Program-made: the position numbers and the translations under genes
In this document: positions 25,351 through 36,138 of the stretch, piece by piece
Layout: every line of letters starts with the position of its first letter
Position numbering within the stretch: position 1 is the stretch's first letter
From: an uncultured Acetatifactor sp.
Lineage (GTDB): Bacteria > Bacillota > Clostridia > Lachnospirales > Lachnospiraceae
NCBI GenBank assembly: GCA_910578215.1
Contig: CAJTPH010000001.1
Location: 1 to 64,000, forward strand
Direction of reading: 5' to 3'
DNA length: 64,000 nt
The notes under the pieces: generated by a model
The model's input: only the letters and a program-made list of their open reading frames with translations
Told to the model about the DNA's origin: nothing
Database searches by the model: none

Positions 25351-26379
25351 TTATTCGTCTTTATATAGCACATCCAGCTGTGACTGGATAGTCCTCAATG
25401 TGGCGACAACCTTATCATAGTCCATCCGCTTGGGACCTATGATGCCGATGGTCCCCTTCATACCGTCCCCCAGCTCGTAAGCGGCGGTAACTACGCTACA
25501 GTCCCGCATGCTCTGTACGGAGGTCTCCTCGCCGATGTACACCTGAATATCGGTGCCCTCGCTCTCCTCCCGGTTTTCCCGGAGCAGCTCCCCTAAAAGC
25601 TGCTTTTCCTCAAAGGTATTAATAAGCTCGCTTGCCTTTTGCTGGTCCGCAAGCTCCGGATAACGGAAAATATTGTTGGTTCCGCTTGTATAGATCTGCA
25701 GGTCCTCCTCAGACCTGATCGCCTCCGCCACCGCGTCGATGACATCGCTTACAATATCGCTGTGTATGCCCGCCTGCTGCTTCATGGCGGTGATCATTTC
25801 CAAATTTATCTTATCGATGGACAGACCGTTCAATGTGGTATTCAGAAGGATATTCAGCTTTAAAAGCGTCTCATCCGACAGCTCCTCATCCACCGCCAGA
25901 ATGTTGTTTTTAATAACATTACCCTCTATCACAATAACCGCAAGCAGCTGATGCGCGTCGACCCTGGACAGCTGAATAAATTTTAACCTGTTCCGCTTGG
26001 GCTGGGGCGCCGAGATCATCGTGGCATACTGGGTATTCTGTGCCAGAACCCTTGCCACCTGCTTTAGCAGCGTCTCCATCTTATCCTGACGCTCCAGAAG
26101 CATTTCCTTCATCTCTACGACTTCCCGCTCCTTCTCCTCCAGCATTGTGTCCACATAAAGACGATAGCCCTTGTCGGAGGGTATCCTTCCCGCCGAGGTG
26201 TGAGGCTGCAGGATATAGCCCATCTCCTCCAGATCAGCCATCTCATTGCGGATGGTGGCGGAGCTTAAGTTCAGGTCCGTGTACTTGGAGATAGTCCTGC
26301 TGCCCACAGGTTCCCCTGTCTCCAGGTAATTGCAGATGACCGCCTGCAGAATTTTCTTTTTTCTGTCGTCCAGCTCCAT
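25351..26379 (-). CDS. hrcA: Heat-inducible transcription repressor HrcA
   Basis: A 342-residue HrcA. The N-terminal winged helix has LDDRKKKILQAVICNYLET and SRTISKYTDLNLSSATIRNE with LEEMGYILQPHTSAGRIPSD; the rest is a GAF-like dimer domain and insert ending GTIGIIGPKRMDYDKVVATL. HrcA binds CIRCE and represses the chaperone genes under normal growth; GroEL usually keeps it active. The matching CIRCE lies 24 bases before its own start, so the operon is autoregulated. Confidence 0.97.
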   Translation of the reverse strand: MELDDRKKKILQAVICNYLETGEPVGSRTISKYTDLNLSSATIRNEMADLEEMGYILQPHTSAGRIPSDKGYRLYVDTMLEEKEREVVEMKEMLLERQDKMETLLKQVARVLAQNTQYATMISAPQPKRNRLKFIQLSRVDAHQLLAVIVIEGNVIKNNILAVDEELSDETLLKLNILLNTTLNGLSIDKINLEMITAMKQQAGIHSDIVSDVIDAVAEAIRSEEDLQIYTSGTNNIFRYPELADQQKASELINTFEEKQLLGELLRENREESEGTDIQVYIGEETSVQSMRDCSVVTAAYELGDGMKGTIGIIGPKRMDYDKVVATLRTIQSQLDVLYKDE

Positions 26380-26403
26380 CTAAGCCCGCCTTCCTTTCTG
26401 CTG

Positions 26404-26430
26404 TTAGCACTCAATAAAGCAGAGTGCTAA
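26404..26430 (-). promoter_or_regulatory. CIRCE operator of the hrcA operon
   Basis: A perfect TTAGCACTC-N9-GAGTGCTAA. It lies between the promoter and the hrcA ribosome-binding site, the classical place for HrcA repression. Confidence 0.98.
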
Positions 26431-26444
26431 CATCCTGTAAAACA

Positions 26445-26473
26445 AAGATAGCACCCATATGGCTTATTGTCAA
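26445..26473 (-). promoter_or_regulatory. SigA-type promoter of the hrcA operon
   Basis: On the minus strand TTGACA (plus 26468-26473) is followed after 17 bases by TATCTT (plus 26445-26450). The CIRCE element starts 15 bases after the -10 box, so it covers the likely transcription start. Confidence 0.9.
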
Positions 26474-26558
26474 CAGATTTTCACATAAATAATTCTAAAA
26501 TAATTATTAACATCTATTTCCATAAAACAGGCTTAAAATGCCGCTCAGTCTCCAACAG

Positions 26559-26614
26559 AAAAAGACCCGTGCCGTATTTTCACAATCTTCCTTGCGAAAA
26601 TACAGCACAGGTCT
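26559..26614. terminator. Intrinsic terminator after the DUF6465 gene
   Basis: Arms 26560-26581 and 26595-26614 pair over some 20 positions with a few mismatches and have an A-run on the left and a T-run on the right. On the minus strand it ends the DUF6465 gene before the hrcA promoter; it could work in both directions. Confidence 0.85.
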
Positions 26615-26675
26615 TCGTCTTTTTCCGCTGTCTCTGACAGGTATTCTCAGTGGTCAATGCACAAAGTATTCTTCC

Positions 26676-27137
26676 TCAGATACCGAAGCTTCCGGTAAAC
26701 TCATTGTTCATCACATAATACGCCCTGCGCTCCTCAGGCTTTACATACAGCTCAACGGTCTTCAGGTCGCCTGCCTTCTGGTTCAGATCGTACTTCCATA
26801 CGTCCTTTGCTATCTTTACCAGGTCGTCCTGTGTAATGGACTGGTCGGCAAACTGAATATGAAGCCCTGTCTTAAGCTCCGCCTTTTTTTCGGGTTCCTT
26901 CTTAACAGTTTCCTTTTTAACGGTTTCCTTTTTTGCCGTATCCTTTTTTACAGTCTCTTTTTTTACGGCTGCCGACTTTGTTTTTTTATCCTCTGTGATG
27001 ACCGGTTTCTCCGGGGTTGTCGCCTTATCTTCTGCCTTTACACTTTCTGTCTTGGGGGCTTCAACCTTTACGGCTGCCTCCGCGGTCTTTTCCACAGGTT
27101 GTACTCCGGGTTTCACGATTGGTTTTTTTGCTGCCAT
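26676..27137 (-). CDS. DUF6465 family protein with Lys-rich linker
   Basis: A 153-residue protein in two parts. Residues 1-90 are low-complexity and rich in Lys, Glu, Val, Thr and Pro, with repeated KKETVKK-like units. Residues 92-153 form a small folded domain (GLHIQFADQSITQDDLVKIA, then TVELYVKPEERRAYYVMNNE and GSFGI) of the DUF6465 type common in Lachnospiraceae. The function is unknown; the basic tail and small domain are compatible with binding nucleic acid or another acidic partner, but nothing proves this. AGGGAGAG precedes the ATG. It stands alone, with a terminator after it. Confidence 0.75.
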   Translation of the reverse strand: MAAKKPIVKPGVQPVEKTAEAAVKVEAPKTESVKAEDKATTPEKPVITEDKKTKSAAVKKETVKKDTAKKETVKKETVKKEPEKKAELKTGLHIQFADQSITQDDLVKIAKDVWKYDLNQKAGDLKTVELYVKPEERRAYYVMNNEFTGSFGI

Positions 27138-27296
27138 AATTGTTTCTCTCCCTTTTTTGCAAATTTTTTCAATCTCCTCAACAGGTTTTCAGCATGCTCA
27201 AAACCTATCCTTTTAATTCTATTCCATTTTTCAGAAATTGTCAACTGCCACACCGATTATTCTCGATTATCATTATTCTAAGTTATAAAAATTTCT

Positions 27297-27337
27297 TTTA
27301 AAAGAGCCCCACGTGCAGATGCACGGGAGCTCTTTTT
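27297..27337. terminator. Intrinsic terminator after the lyase-bL12 gene
   Basis: A stem of GAGC-CC-CGTGC against GCACG-GG-GCTC with the loop AGAT is flanked by AAAA on the left and TTTTT on the right. It lies 25 bases after the stop of the minus-strand gene at 27362. Confidence 0.88.
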
Positions 27338-27361
27338 GCAAATCCGCCGTTTGTAAAAGCC

Positions 27362-30300
27362 TTATTTAAGCGTGACCTTTGCGCCGGCCTCCTCAAGCTT
27401 TTTCTTAATGTCCTCAGCTTCCTCTCCGGAAACGCCCTTCTTGATTATCCCGGGAGCCCCGTCTACAAAATCCTTAGCCGCCTTCAGGTCAGAACCCGTG
27501 ATTTCGCGGATAACCTTGATAACTCCAATCTTCTCGGCTCCGGCATCGGTAAGCTCCACATCAAACCCGGTCCGCTTTTCCCCGGCTTTTTTCTTAGCCG
27601 CAGCCCCGGAGCCTGCCACACGTCTGGCGATAGCTACGCCCGCCGCCAAAACCGCCGCCGCGGCGATTCCGATTAACCAGCCCACCGCGGAAGAACCCGA
27701 ATTCCCGTCTGTCTTCACGGAGCCCGAGGAAGCCTCCTTGTCGTCGCCGCTTCCCACGCCGTCCTGAACAGGCGCGCTTCCCTCCGGAGCCGCCGTGCCC
27801 TCAGCGCCGCCCTGGGGCTTCTGGGTAGGCTTTGCCCCGTCATCCGCAGGCTTATCCGCCGATGCCTGCAGCACCGGCATAACGGATATGGCCTTGTCGC
27901 TGCTCACATCCAGCCTTGCGCCGCTGCCCGCCGGGGCAGTGCCGTTGAGGGTAAGCAGCCCGTTCATATTGATTGTGCCGTTCTCGTTCCTGACTGGCAG
28001 CACGGTAACATCAACGCTCTCAAACCAGGAAGCCTGTCCTTCCTCTCCGGATTTATTGTAGACCGCCTTCCCCATGGCAAAATAATTGTCAACGCTGTGC
28101 AGCGCCCATGGAACATTATCCGATTTGCCGTCGGCAGTCAGGGAGAGCAGTCCCTGTACCACCCAGGTCTTCTCCATGGATGCCATGGTCCCCAGGCTGA
28201 TGCCTGTACTGTTTCCGTAGGTTGTACTGTCATAGATCTCACAGTCAGGGCAGCTGTTGCTGGTGATGCCCGCCCCGTGGTTTCCAAAGGAAACGGAATT
28301 GATCAGCTTATGACCGCCCTTTAAATATCCGCCGCCCAGCTTAAAGCCGTTTCCCTCTCCATATTTATATGAAGGATCGGAGATATCGTCTGCGGTCAGC
28401 CAGCCGTTGTTGTAAGCCACGCAGTTCTCTATGGTAACCGCTCCGATTTCTCCGGAGGTGGTCTTTGCGTAAAGATCCCAGCCGTCGTCGATATTATTAT
28501 GGGAGATACACCCGTAAAAGCTGTTGCCTTCCCCGCAGGTCAGCTTTGCCGCGAAGCCGTCCGCATCATTGCGTCCCGCGTCACAGTTGTCAAAGGACTC
28601 GCAGTTTTTCACCAGGTTGTCGGAGGGCCAAAGCCTGCCCGCGATACCCTGTCTGTTGGTTGCCGCGCCGGTCCTTGAAATCTGTATGCCGGTGCCGCCC
28701 GAGCCTTCCACCGTACACATTTCTACAATATTATTGTTTCCGCATATCTGTATGCCCACGCCGGAAGCGCCCTTTACATGCATTCCGTAAATATGCCAAT
28801 AGCTTCCCACCAGCGTAATGCCGCTGCCCTGGAACAGAACGCCGCCCTCATTCTCCGGACGCATGACACAATACCTGTCCGCCGTGCCGCCGGTGCTTCT
28901 CTCAATGGTGACGCCGCCGTATGTACCGTCCGTCAGCATCAGCACCTGACCGGGCATGGCATATGTCACCGCGGCAGCCAGACTTAAGGGCTTCTCCCTT
29001 GTGCCGTCGCCTGTGTCGGAGCCGTCCGGTGCCACATACAGATAATCCGCCAGACTGCCGTACTGCTTACAGATCACGTTCGTGGTGGTGGTGATGGGGT
29101 CATAGGATGTCAGATTCGCGCCGCTGTCAGGCACAAAGCTGGATGAAATACGGTTTTCACCCACATTCAGGGGAACGTTCACCCTGGCCACGGAATCCGC
29201 TTCCAGCTTCACCGGAGCGAGAGCCTTGCCGTCAGGAGCCGTGACCGTCAACGTACCCGCCACATTGGAGGCATATATATATTCATAATCCGCAGAGCCG
29301 GTTGCGCCCGTGGAATATACTCTTGTGGACGGCTTCACACGCTCATCCTTCTCCGCGCCGGACACGCCCCTGCTCTCGGAGGTCTCAAACCTGATGTCCG
29401 TAATATCCACGCCTACTTTTCTTGCCGTCATCACGCCCACGCAGATACTGCCGTCATCCTGCACCGACAGAAGGGAGGTGTCATCCAGCGTAAGTTTCTC
29501 ATCCCCCATAGAGGCGATAAAGGCTGTATCCGTCTTCTCCAGGGTAAAGGTATAGGTATTTCCCACATCAAACGAAGCGCTGCCCGAAAACTTGTTATAT
29601 GTATTGACTCTCTCCGAGGTCTCGTTGTCGGAGGCGTCCGGGGAGAAATTTCCCGTCACATAGCGCATTCCGGGATTACTGTTCCTTGCGCTGTAGTACA
29701 TGACGGACATGCTGTTGACATACTTGTGAGTGATCGTCTGCGCCCCCAGCATATTTGCCGGCAGGATATCCGTGGCAATAATGCCGAAGCCCGTCTGGTT
29801 GTCGGGCGTCTGGCTGGTGTCCGTCACGGTAAAGGTTGCCGTCAGCTTAAAGTTCTCCGTGTTGGGATCTATCAGCGTAAAGTAATAGCGGAATCCGTCC
29901 TCATCGTCGGAAATCTTGCCGGAGCTGTCCGCCGGAACGCTGATGCTGCCGGAGGTATTGGTAATATCCACAGCCGGGGCATATTTATGGTCCGTGCTGT
30001 AGGAATCGCCGTGGCTTGTGCCGTTTGCCTCCTTTATCGTCATGGAGCCGCGGATGGATGAGCCCACGATGCCCGCATACCACTCATGCTCCGTCCTGTC
30101 TGCAACGGTGATCCTTTCGGAATACTCGCTGCTCACCCTTGCGCCTGTCTGAGGGTCCGTCTCGTCCGTGTTGACCACTACCTTGATCTCATACTCTGCG
30201 CCCACGATAAGCCCGCTCAGCCGGTAACAGCCCTGTGTCAGCCCGTCCGCCGCCTTGGTAAAATCGGCGTCCCCTGTCTTTTTATAAAGGACCGTATAGT

Positions 30301-31255
30301 CCCGGGCGCGCTCATTGTCCACCCAGTCCACATAGACCGTTCCCTTGCCCTCGCTGCGCAGCAGGCGGAACACAGGCTTGTCCAGCCTCATGCTGTAGCT
30401 TTTATACACATAGGGCTTGCTGTCCTTCTCCGCCTCGCCTGCTCTGTATATGGACGCCACAAAGGTATAGTCCCCGCTCCAGTAGGGAATCATCTCAACG
30501 GTGCGTTCCTCGTTCGCTATCCTTTTGCTCGCAACCTCAAAGCCGTTGCTCTGCATGGATATAACGGCGTACTCCGCCCCCTGGAGCTTATCGACGGACG
30601 CCTCAAAATCCACCAGGAAGTTCCCGTCCTCGTTCACCGTCACCGCGCTGACAACAGGAGCCTCCACCGTGCTCCAGTCCGCCGCCTCCTGCGCCTGACC
30701 GCCGCCGACTTCCGTCACCTCCACCGACAGTATACGGGCGCCCCTGCCGAACTCAGCATTTTCGGGCGAGATGATATTGTACTCCCCCGCCCCAAGACCG
30801 GCATAGGTCATGGTCGTGCCGGAGGTCCCCGTAACGGTGGAGACATTTTCCGCATTATCCATCAGCCTGCCCGACGCGTCCGCAAGACCCACCGCGGAGG
30901 TATTGCTCCCCCCTGTGCTCGCCATCACAAGCACCACGTCGGCGGTTCCCGTCACCTGAAACTGCAGCGCGCCCGCCCCTGCCTTGGCAACCTCCACATA
31001 CTTTACGCTGTCGCCGCTTGTGCGCTTGGTCACATTCCCTTTTACCGTAAAATACCCCTCCGTACCCACGGTCTCTCCTTCGGGAATCGCTTCCTTGTCC
31101 GCTGCCGCCGTCAAGGTTCCCGGCGTAAAGGTATACTTCACGCCGCCTCCCGAGGGCTCGGCGCGCGCAGGCAGAATGTCCGCCGCCATCGCCCCCACTG
31201 CCACCATGCAGGACATGCCCAGGGCAAGCAGACGCCTTCTAAGAATTCCTCTCAT
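27362..31255 (-). CDS. Secreted PL9-like pectate lyase with membrane helix and bL12 C-terminal domain
   Basis: A 1297-residue protein with an unusual order of parts. A signal peptide (residues 1-32, ending ILPARA) leads to beta-rich domains: a CBM-like region (about 40-190), fibronectin-III-like repeats (about 200-390; [20 protein letters not shown]) and a lectin/LamG-like region (about 400-640). Then comes a right-handed beta-helix (about 738-1105) starting [20 protein letters not shown], with [10 protein letters not shown] and DDGWDLYAK as in PL9 lyases, where these Asp residues bind calcium and the Lys is the likely base. After a Pro/Ser/Gly linker there is one membrane helix (about 1190-1210) followed by ARR and KKK, so the end faces the cytoplasm. 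The last 70 residues (1228-1297) match the C-terminal domain of ribosomal protein bL12 ([20 protein letters not shown]). The reading frame is unbroken. Pectin or a similar polyuronate is the probable substrate. Confidence 0.88.
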   Translation of the reverse strand: MRGILRRRLLALGMSCMVAVGAMAADILPARAEPSGGGVKYTFTPGTLTAAADKEAIPEGETVGTEGYFTVKGNVTKRTSGDSVKYVEVAKAGAGALQFQVTGTADVVLVMASTGGSNTSAVGLADASGRLMDNAENVSTVTGTSGTTMTYAGLGAGEYNIISPENAEFGRGARILSVEVTEVGGGQAQEAADWSTVEAPVVSAVTVNEDGNFLVDFEASVDKLQGAEYAVISMQSNGFEVASKRIANEERTVEMIPYWSGDYTFVASIYRAGEAEKDSKPYVYKSYSMRLDKPVFRLLRSEGKGTVYVDWVDNERARDYTVLYKKTGDADFTKAADGLTQGCYRLSGLIVGAEYEIKVVVNTDETDPQTGARVSSEYSERITVADRTEHEWYAGIVGSSIRGSMTIKEANGTSHGDSYSTDHKYAPAVDITNTSGSISVPADSSGKISDDEDGFRYYFTLIDPNTENFKLTATFTVTDTSQTPDNQTGFGIIATDILPANMLGAQTITHKYVNSMSVMYYSARNSNPGMRYVTGNFSPDASDNETSERVNTYNKFSGSASFDVGNTYTFTLEKTDTAFIASMGDEKLTLDDTSLLSVQDDGSICVGVMTARKVGVDITDIRFETSESRGVSGAEKDERVKPSTRVYSTGATGSADYEYIYASNVAGTLTVTAPDGKALAPVKLEADSVARVNVPLNVGENRISSSFVPDSGANLTSYDPITTTTNVICKQYGSLADYLYVAPDGSDTGDGTREKPLSLAAAVTYAMPGQVLMLTDGTYGGVTIERSTGGTADRYCVMRPENEGGVLFQGSGITLVGSYWHIYGMHVKGASGVGIQICGNNNIVEMCTVEGSGGTGIQISRTGAATNRQGIAGRLWPSDNLVKNCESFDNCDAGRNDADGFAAKLTCGEGNSFYGCISHNNIDDGWDLYAKTTSGEIGAVTIENCVAYNNGWLTADDISDPSYKYGEGNGFKLGGGYLKGGHKLINSVSFGNHGAGITSNSCPDCEIYDSTTYGNSTGISLGTMASMEKTWVVQGLLSLTADGKSDNVPWALHSVDNYFAMGKAVYNKSGEEGQASWFESVDVTVLPVRNENGTINMNGLLTLNGTAPAGSGARLDVSSDKAISVMPVLQASADKPADDGAKPTQKPQGGAEGTAAPEGSAPVQDGVGSGDDKEASSGSVKTDGNSGSSAVGWLIGIAAAAVLAAGVAIARRVAGSGAAAKKKAGEKRTGFDVELTDAGAEKIGVIKVIREITGSDLKAAKDFVDGAPGIIKKGVSGEEAEDIKKKLEEAGAKVTLK

Positions 31256-31323
31256 TTTGAACCCCTCCTCCTTTTACATTATTTTTTATTTGTTTCTTTT
31301 TAGTTCTTGCGCTCCCCCATCCT

Positions 31324-32241
31324 CTATGCCATAAACCCAAAGTATGCCAGCACCAGGATGCCAAGTATGATGCGATACCACCCGAACGCCTTAAAATCAT
31401 GCTTTTTAATATAGCTCATCAAAAACCGCAGCACAAACAGGGAGACCACAAAGGCTGCCGCCGTCCCCACAAGCAGCAGCACAAGCTCCTGCGCAGTAAA
31501 ATCAAAGCCAAACTTTATCACCTTCAGAAGGCTTGCCCCGAACATGACCGGAATCGCCAGGAAAAAGGTAAATTCCGCCGCCGTGGTCCTGGATACCCCG
31601 ATCAGAATCGCCCCAAGAATGGTTGCGCCGGAGCGGGATGTCCCGGGCAGCGCTGCCGCCGCCAGCTGGCAGACGCCTATAAACAGAGCCGCCTGAAATG
31701 TTATCTCGGACAGGCTGTTGATCCTCGGCGTCCTGCCCTTGTTTTTGTTTTCGATAATAATGAACAGCGCTCCCACCAGCGCCAGCATTACCGCTACCAC
31801 GATAACCTTGACCGTCACTCCCCTGCCGGGAAGGGTCCTTTCAAACAGCTCCTCAACCACGTCATCAAGAACCAGGCCGTATACCACTGCCGGAAGGCAT
31901 GCCACGACAATTTTCACCCACATCCAGAACGCGTCCATGCTCAAGGCGTATCCTCCCAGCGCCGGGTCCTTCCTGTCCTTCACCAGCATTGCTTTTGACT
32001 TCGCCGAATCCTTTTTATAAAAGGGCCATATCTGATGCCAGAACAGCACCACGACGGCAAGTATAGACCCCAGCTGGATAACCACGTCAAACATATTAAA
32101 GAACCCTTCGCTGGTATTCTCAAAGGGAATAAGCTGCTCCACCAGAATCAGGTGCCCTGTGCTGCTGATGGGCAGCCACTCCGTGATCCCCTGCACAATG
32201 CCGTAAATAACCGACTTGATAATTTCCAAAACCTCTGACAT
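31324..32241 (-). CDS. uppP: Undecaprenyl-diphosphatase UppP (BacA)
   Basis: A 305-residue membrane enzyme that turns undecaprenyl diphosphate into the monophosphate carrier for wall synthesis; it can raise bacitracin resistance. It has the two family signatures GIVQGITEWLPISSTGHLIL and PGTSRSGATILGAILIGVSR with the active-site Glu, Ser and Arg, and about eight hydrophobic segments. A charged insert between the second and third segments (KKDSAKSKAMLVKDRKDPA) is typical of the clostridial form. AAAGGA lies directly before the ATG region. It follows the patatin gene by 55 bases on the same strand. Confidence 0.94.
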   Translation of the reverse strand: MSEVLEIIKSVIYGIVQGITEWLPISSTGHLILVEQLIPFENTSEGFFNMFDVVIQLGSILAVVVLFWHQIWPFYKKDSAKSKAMLVKDRKDPALGGYALSMDAFWMWVKIVVACLPAVVYGLVLDDVVEELFERTLPGRGVTVKVIVVAVMLALVGALFIIIENKNKGRTPRINSLSEITFQAALFIGVCQLAAAALPGTSRSGATILGAILIGVSRTTAAEFTFFLAIPVMFGASLLKVIKFGFDFTAQELVLLLVGTAAAFVVSLFVLRFLMSYIKKHDFKAFGWYRIILGILVLAYFGFMA

Positions 32242-32296
32242 AATCCTTTTCTCCCTGAATATTTGATTCCTGAATTTCCTGCCCTAAGTACGCCCC

Positions 32297-33145
32297 TTAA
32301 GCCTCCAGATAGGCAAGCAGCTCCTCATAGCATGCCGCCGCCTGCTCATAGCCCTGGCGGTACAGACCTTTAAGCTTCTTTACATCCTTCTCCACCCTGC
32401 CCACATCGCTGGGCTCCTGGGGACGTATGACAAACGCCTGCCCGTTTTCCTGCTGCCTGCGTATAAAATCCAGCTGCCCGTTATAATTGATATGACGCTC
32501 CTTCATCAGCTCATATACCTTCGGATACCTTCTATAACGCGCTCTGATCAGCCCAAGCCGCGTGGACGGCCTGCGGACAAAGCCCGTCTCCTTGGTCATA
32601 ACCACCACGTTTTTTCGGTTCCCGTCCAGAATAGAGCGCTGCAGGGGAATGGAGTCGCTGATGCCGCCGTCCAGATACAGCCCGCCGTCGATCCTCACGT
32701 TTCTGGACACCAGCGGCAGGGATGCGGACGCACGAATCTTGTCGATATCCTTTTTCATATCCCGGATACGGAAATACTCCGCCTTTCCGGTCTCGATATT
32801 CGTGGCGACGCTGAACGCCTTGCCCGTATACCGGTTGAACGCCTCATAATCATAGGGATTCAGCTCCTCGGGTATCCGGTGATAGCACATCTCCACATTG
32901 AACAGATCCCCCGTCCTTAAGAGACTCTCCAGACTGCAGTAGTTGCGCCTGTCCAGATAATCGATGTTGACCGCCAGCGCACGCCCCCTCTGGCCGGACA
33001 AATAGCTGCCCATATGACACGCTCCCGCGGACACGCCGTATACGCTTGAAAAAAGAATTCCCTTATCCAGAAAAAAATCCAATACGCCGGCGGTATAAAC
33101 GCCCTTCATGCCGCCGCCCTCCAAAACAAGCCCCGCCTGATACAT
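32297..33145 (-). CDS. Patatin-like phospholipase family protein
   Basis: A 282-residue patatin-domain hydrolase. The oxyanion motif is LVLEGGGMKGVYTAGVLD, the nucleophile elbow is GVSAGAC, and the Asp of the dyad is in YLDGGISDSIP, so the catalytic Ser-Asp pair is intact. This YjjU/RssA-like subgroup has a C-terminal helical extension (here from about residue 200, with RRQQENGQAFVIRPQEPS). No signal peptide is seen, so it should act in the cytoplasm or at the inner membrane face on acyl lipids. Its ATG comes right after the aminotransferase stop and uses a ribosome site inside that gene, so the two are translationally coupled. Confidence 0.9.
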   Translation of the reverse strand: MYQAGLVLEGGGMKGVYTAGVLDFFLDKGILFSSVYGVSAGACHMGSYLSGQRGRALAVNIDYLDRRNYCSLESLLRTGDLFNVEMCYHRIPEELNPYDYEAFNRYTGKAFSVATNIETGKAEYFRIRDMKKDIDKIRASASLPLVSRNVRIDGGLYLDGGISDSIPLQRSILDGNRKNVVVMTKETGFVRRPSTRLGLIRARYRRYPKVYELMKERHINYNGQLDFIRRQQENGQAFVIRPQEPSDVGRVEKDVKKLKGLYRQGYEQAAACYEELLAYLEA

Positions 33146-33146
33146 A

Positions 33147-34343
33147 TTACGCTCTCCCCTTATATTCTTCTTCCATAAGCCTGCCGAATGCAGGCAGGGA
33201 ACGCTTTACCTTCTCCGTGTCTATGCAGTATGCCATGCGGAAAAAGCCCGGCGCCCCGAAGGTATCTCCGGGAACCAGGACCAGATCATACTTAAGCGCC
33301 TTTTGGCAGAAGGCTTTGGCATCCTCCTCCGGCGCCTTGGGGAAGATATAGAAGGTCCCGCCAGGCTTTACACAGTCAAAGCCCAGTCCTGTCAATTCGT
33401 TATAAATCAAATCCCTGTTTGTCTCATAGACGCTTATGTCCGCAGTTTTATCCAGAACCTCCGCCACCGCAAGCTGGATAATGGAGGGCGGGCAGTTGTG
33501 CCCGATTCCTCTGGAGATCTGCCCGCACATGGGAACCATGAACTCCGCGCCGTCGCAGCCGGGGTGAACCGCCACATACCCGATCCTCTCTCCCGGAAGG
33601 GACAGCGATTTCGAGAAGGAATAGCACATGATCGTGTTGTCATAAAACCTTGAGACACAGGGTGCCTCCGCTCCGTCGAACACGATCTCACGGTACGGCT
33701 CATCCGAGATCAGATAGATAGTATGCCCGTGCTCCGCGGATTTTTTCCTCAAAATATCGCCCAGCCTCTGCAGCGTTTCGCCGGAATATACCACTCCCGA
33801 AGGATTGTTGGGCGTATTCACCAGCACCGCCATGACCTTCTGTGTCAGCATCTCCTCAAATTTCTCAAAATTTATCTGAAAGCTCCCGCAGTCGGGAGGC
33901 ACAATCTTCAGCACCGCCCCCGTCAGATCCACATAAGGGTGATACTCGGGGAAAAAGGGGGCAAAGGTCAGTATTTCATCCCCCGGCTCCGTCACCAGCC
34001 GGAAAGCATGTGCCAGCGCGCCCGCGGCTCCGGACGCCATGAAAATATGCTCCTTCCGGTAAGGAATCCCGAAACGCTTTTCCAGGGAAGCCGCCACCGC
34101 CTCCCTTACGCCGGTGATGCCCAGGCTGGGGCTGTAGCCGTGCAGCTCGCTGGTCTCCCGCGTCTCAAGCATCCGGAGCATGACATCGGTAAATTCCCCG
34201 GGCACGGGCACCGAAGGATTCCCAAGACTGTAATCAAACACGTTTTCATAGCCGATCTCCTGCCCTCTTGCCGTGGCAAATTCCGAAAGCTGGCGGATCA
34301 CCGATTTTCCCGACAGCATATCCTTATATTTTTGAACCAACAT
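33147..34343 (-). CDS. PLP-dependent aminotransferase, class I/II
   Basis: A 398-residue fold-type I aminotransferase. It shows VFDYSLGNPSVPVPGEF near the start, HGYSPSLGITGVREAVA, the substrate motif NTPNNPSGVVYS, LISDEPYREIVFDG and the PLP lysine in MCYSFSKSLSLPGERIGYVA, with the Arg of the carboxylate site in FFRMAYCIDTEKV. The substrate (aspartate, aromatic or other) cannot be told. ATG 34343 with GGAGG 9 bases before it is preferred over the opening at 34418. The patatin gene follows at once, its ribosome-binding site lying in the last codons of this gene. Confidence 0.9.
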   Translation of the reverse strand: MLVQKYKDMLSGKSVIRQLSEFATARGQEIGYENVFDYSLGNPSVPVPGEFTDVMLRMLETRETSELHGYSPSLGITGVREAVAASLEKRFGIPYRKEHIFMASGAAGALAHAFRLVTEPGDEILTFAPFFPEYHPYVDLTGAVLKIVPPDCGSFQINFEKFEEMLTQKVMAVLVNTPNNPSGVVYSGETLQRLGDILRKKSAEHGHTIYLISDEPYREIVFDGAEAPCVSRFYDNTIMCYSFSKSLSLPGERIGYVAVHPGCDGAEFMVPMCGQISRGIGHNCPPSIIQLAVAEVLDKTADISVYETNRDLIYNELTGLGFDCVKPGGTFYIFPKAPEEDAKAFCQKALKYDLVLVPGDTFGAPGFFRMAYCIDTEKVKRSLPAFGRLMEEEYKGRA

Positions 34344-34545
34344 GATAAATTTCCTCCGCAGCCGCCGTGAAAGCTCTCCCTTCACGGCATAGATTGCCAT
34401 ACGGCGCTTTTCCGCCAAGCGTATGGTTATAATTTACTATAACACTTTCCGGCCGGGCTTACAATACCGCGCCTCACATTCAGCATGCCCCTGCCGCCAA
34501 AGTTGGCGGTCCCGCATTCTGCCTGACAGCCTGACCCGTCCGCGG

Positions 34546-36045
34546 CTACTGGTCGTCCTGCGCCCACGCCAGCGCGCACCTCACCGCCCTTTTCCAGCCC
34601 TTTAAAAGCCCTGCACGCTTCTCCTCCGCCATGGAAGCCTCGAATGCCTTTTCCAGCTGCCAGTTGGCCCTGATCTCCTCCCTGTCCTTCCAATAGCCTG
34701 CCGCCAGCCCCGCCAGATACGCGGCTCCCAGCGCCGTAGTCTCGATACAGCTGGGTCTCTCCACCCGGGAATTGATGATATCCGCCTGAAAGCCCATGAG
34801 AAAGTCGTTGGCGCTGGCTCCCCCGTCCACCTTCAGGCTCTTTAAGCGGATTCCGCTGTCCTGCTCCATGGCGTGAAGCACATCCGCGGTCTGATAGGCC
34901 ACCGCCTCCAGCGTCGCCCTGATAAAGTGCTCCTTGGTACAGCCTCTGGTCAGCCCCACCACAGTGCCCCGGGCAAATTGATTCCAATAGGGCGCACCCA
35001 TGCCGGCAAACGCCGGAACCACATAGACATCCGCCGTATCCTCCACGGACTCGCAGTACTCCTGGGTCTGCGCAGCGTTTCGCAGCATGCGCATGCTGTC
35101 CCGCAGCCACTGTACCCCTGCGCCGGCGACGAACACGCTGCCCTCCAGGGCATATTCCGGCTTCTTGGCAGTTCCCGCGGCAATGGTCGTCAGAAGCCCC
35201 GTCTTCGACGAAATAGCCCTGTCTCCCGTATGCATCAGCATAAAACAGCCCGTGCCATAGGTGTTTTTCACCTCGCCCTGCTCAAAGCAGCACTGCCCGA
35301 AAAGCGCCGCCTGCTGATCCCCCGCGGCGCCCGCAATGGGAATCGCCCCGCCGAACAGGCTGGCATCCGTATGCCCGAACAAATGGCTGGAGGGATATAC
35401 CCGGGGCAGAAGGGAAGCCGGAATCCCCAGGCGCTCCATGATCTCCCCGTCCCACTGCAGCCTGTGAATATCAAAAAGCATGGTCCGGGAGGCGTTGGTA
35501 TAATCCGTCACATGCGCGGCTCCCTTGGTGAGATTCCAGATCAGCCAGGTGTCCACGGTGCCGAACAAAAGCTCTCCTGCCCGAGCCTTCTGTTCCGCTC
35601 CCGGCACATTCCGCAGTATCCAGGCGATTTTGGACGCGCTGAAATACGCGTCCGGAATCAGCCCGGTCCTGTCCCGGATCACCCGGTCAAACCCGTCCTT
35701 TTTCAACTCCTCTATCATATCCGCGGTGCGGCGGCACTGCCAGACGATGGCGTTATATACCGGCTCCCCTGTATTTTTATCCCAGAGAACGGTCGTCTCC
35801 CTCTGGTTGGTTATGCCGATTGCCGCGATCTGCCGGGCCTGAGCCCCCACCATCGCCATGCACTCAATTGCCACCGCAAGCTGCGACGACCATATTTCCA
35901 TGGGATTGTGCTCCACCCAGCCGGGCTTGGGATAGATCTGCGTGAATTCCTTCTGAGCCATAGAGCAGATATTCCCCGATTTGTCAAATAAAATGCACCT
36001 TGAGCTTGTAGTCCCCTGATCCAATGCCATTATATATTTCTGCAT
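34546..36045 (-). CDS. glpK: Glycerol kinase
   Basis: A 499-residue FGGY-family kinase that makes glycerol 3-phosphate from glycerol and ATP. It begins [19 protein letters not shown]; further marks are [35 protein letters not shown], the glycerol-contact region around [36 protein letters not shown], and [19 protein letters not shown] in the ATP domain. A histidine usually phosphorylated by PTS HPr in Bacillota GlpK was not located with certainty. ATG 36045 is used rather than TTG 36075. There is no glpF or glpD nearby; the gene stands between a deacetylase and an aminotransferase on the same strand. Confidence 0.95.
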   Translation of the reverse strand: MQKYIMALDQGTTSSRCILFDKSGNICSMAQKEFTQIYPKPGWVEHNPMEIWSSQLAVAIECMAMVGAQARQIAAIGITNQRETTVLWDKNTGEPVYNAIVWQCRRTADMIEELKKDGFDRVIRDRTGLIPDAYFSASKIAWILRNVPGAEQKARAGELLFGTVDTWLIWNLTKGAAHVTDYTNASRTMLFDIHRLQWDGEIMERLGIPASLLPRVYPSSHLFGHTDASLFGGAIPIAGAAGDQQAALFGQCCFEQGEVKNTYGTGCFMLMHTGDRAISSKTGLLTTIAAGTAKKPEYALEGSVFVAGAGVQWLRDSMRMLRNAAQTQEYCESVEDTADVYVVPAFAGMGAPYWNQFARGTVVGLTRGCTKEHFIRATLEAVAYQTADVLHAMEQDSGIRLKSLKVDGGASANDFLMGFQADIINSRVERPSCIETTALGAAYLAGLAAGYWKDREEIRANWQLEKAFEASMAEEKRAGLLKGWKRAVRCALAWAQDDQ

Positions 36046-36138
36046 AAGCAAACCCTGCCTTTCCGCCCCCTGCAATCCCTGATCTGCATAAACCGCCGTA
36101 ACGCCCCGGTCTCTCAGCGCCTCAACGGCAGTCCGCCG

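Noticed and set aside
34427..35110. 227-codon minus-strand frame overlapping the end of glpK
   Set aside because: It is a shifted frame of glpK with low-complexity Gly/Ala/Arg composition; glpK is certain in this place.
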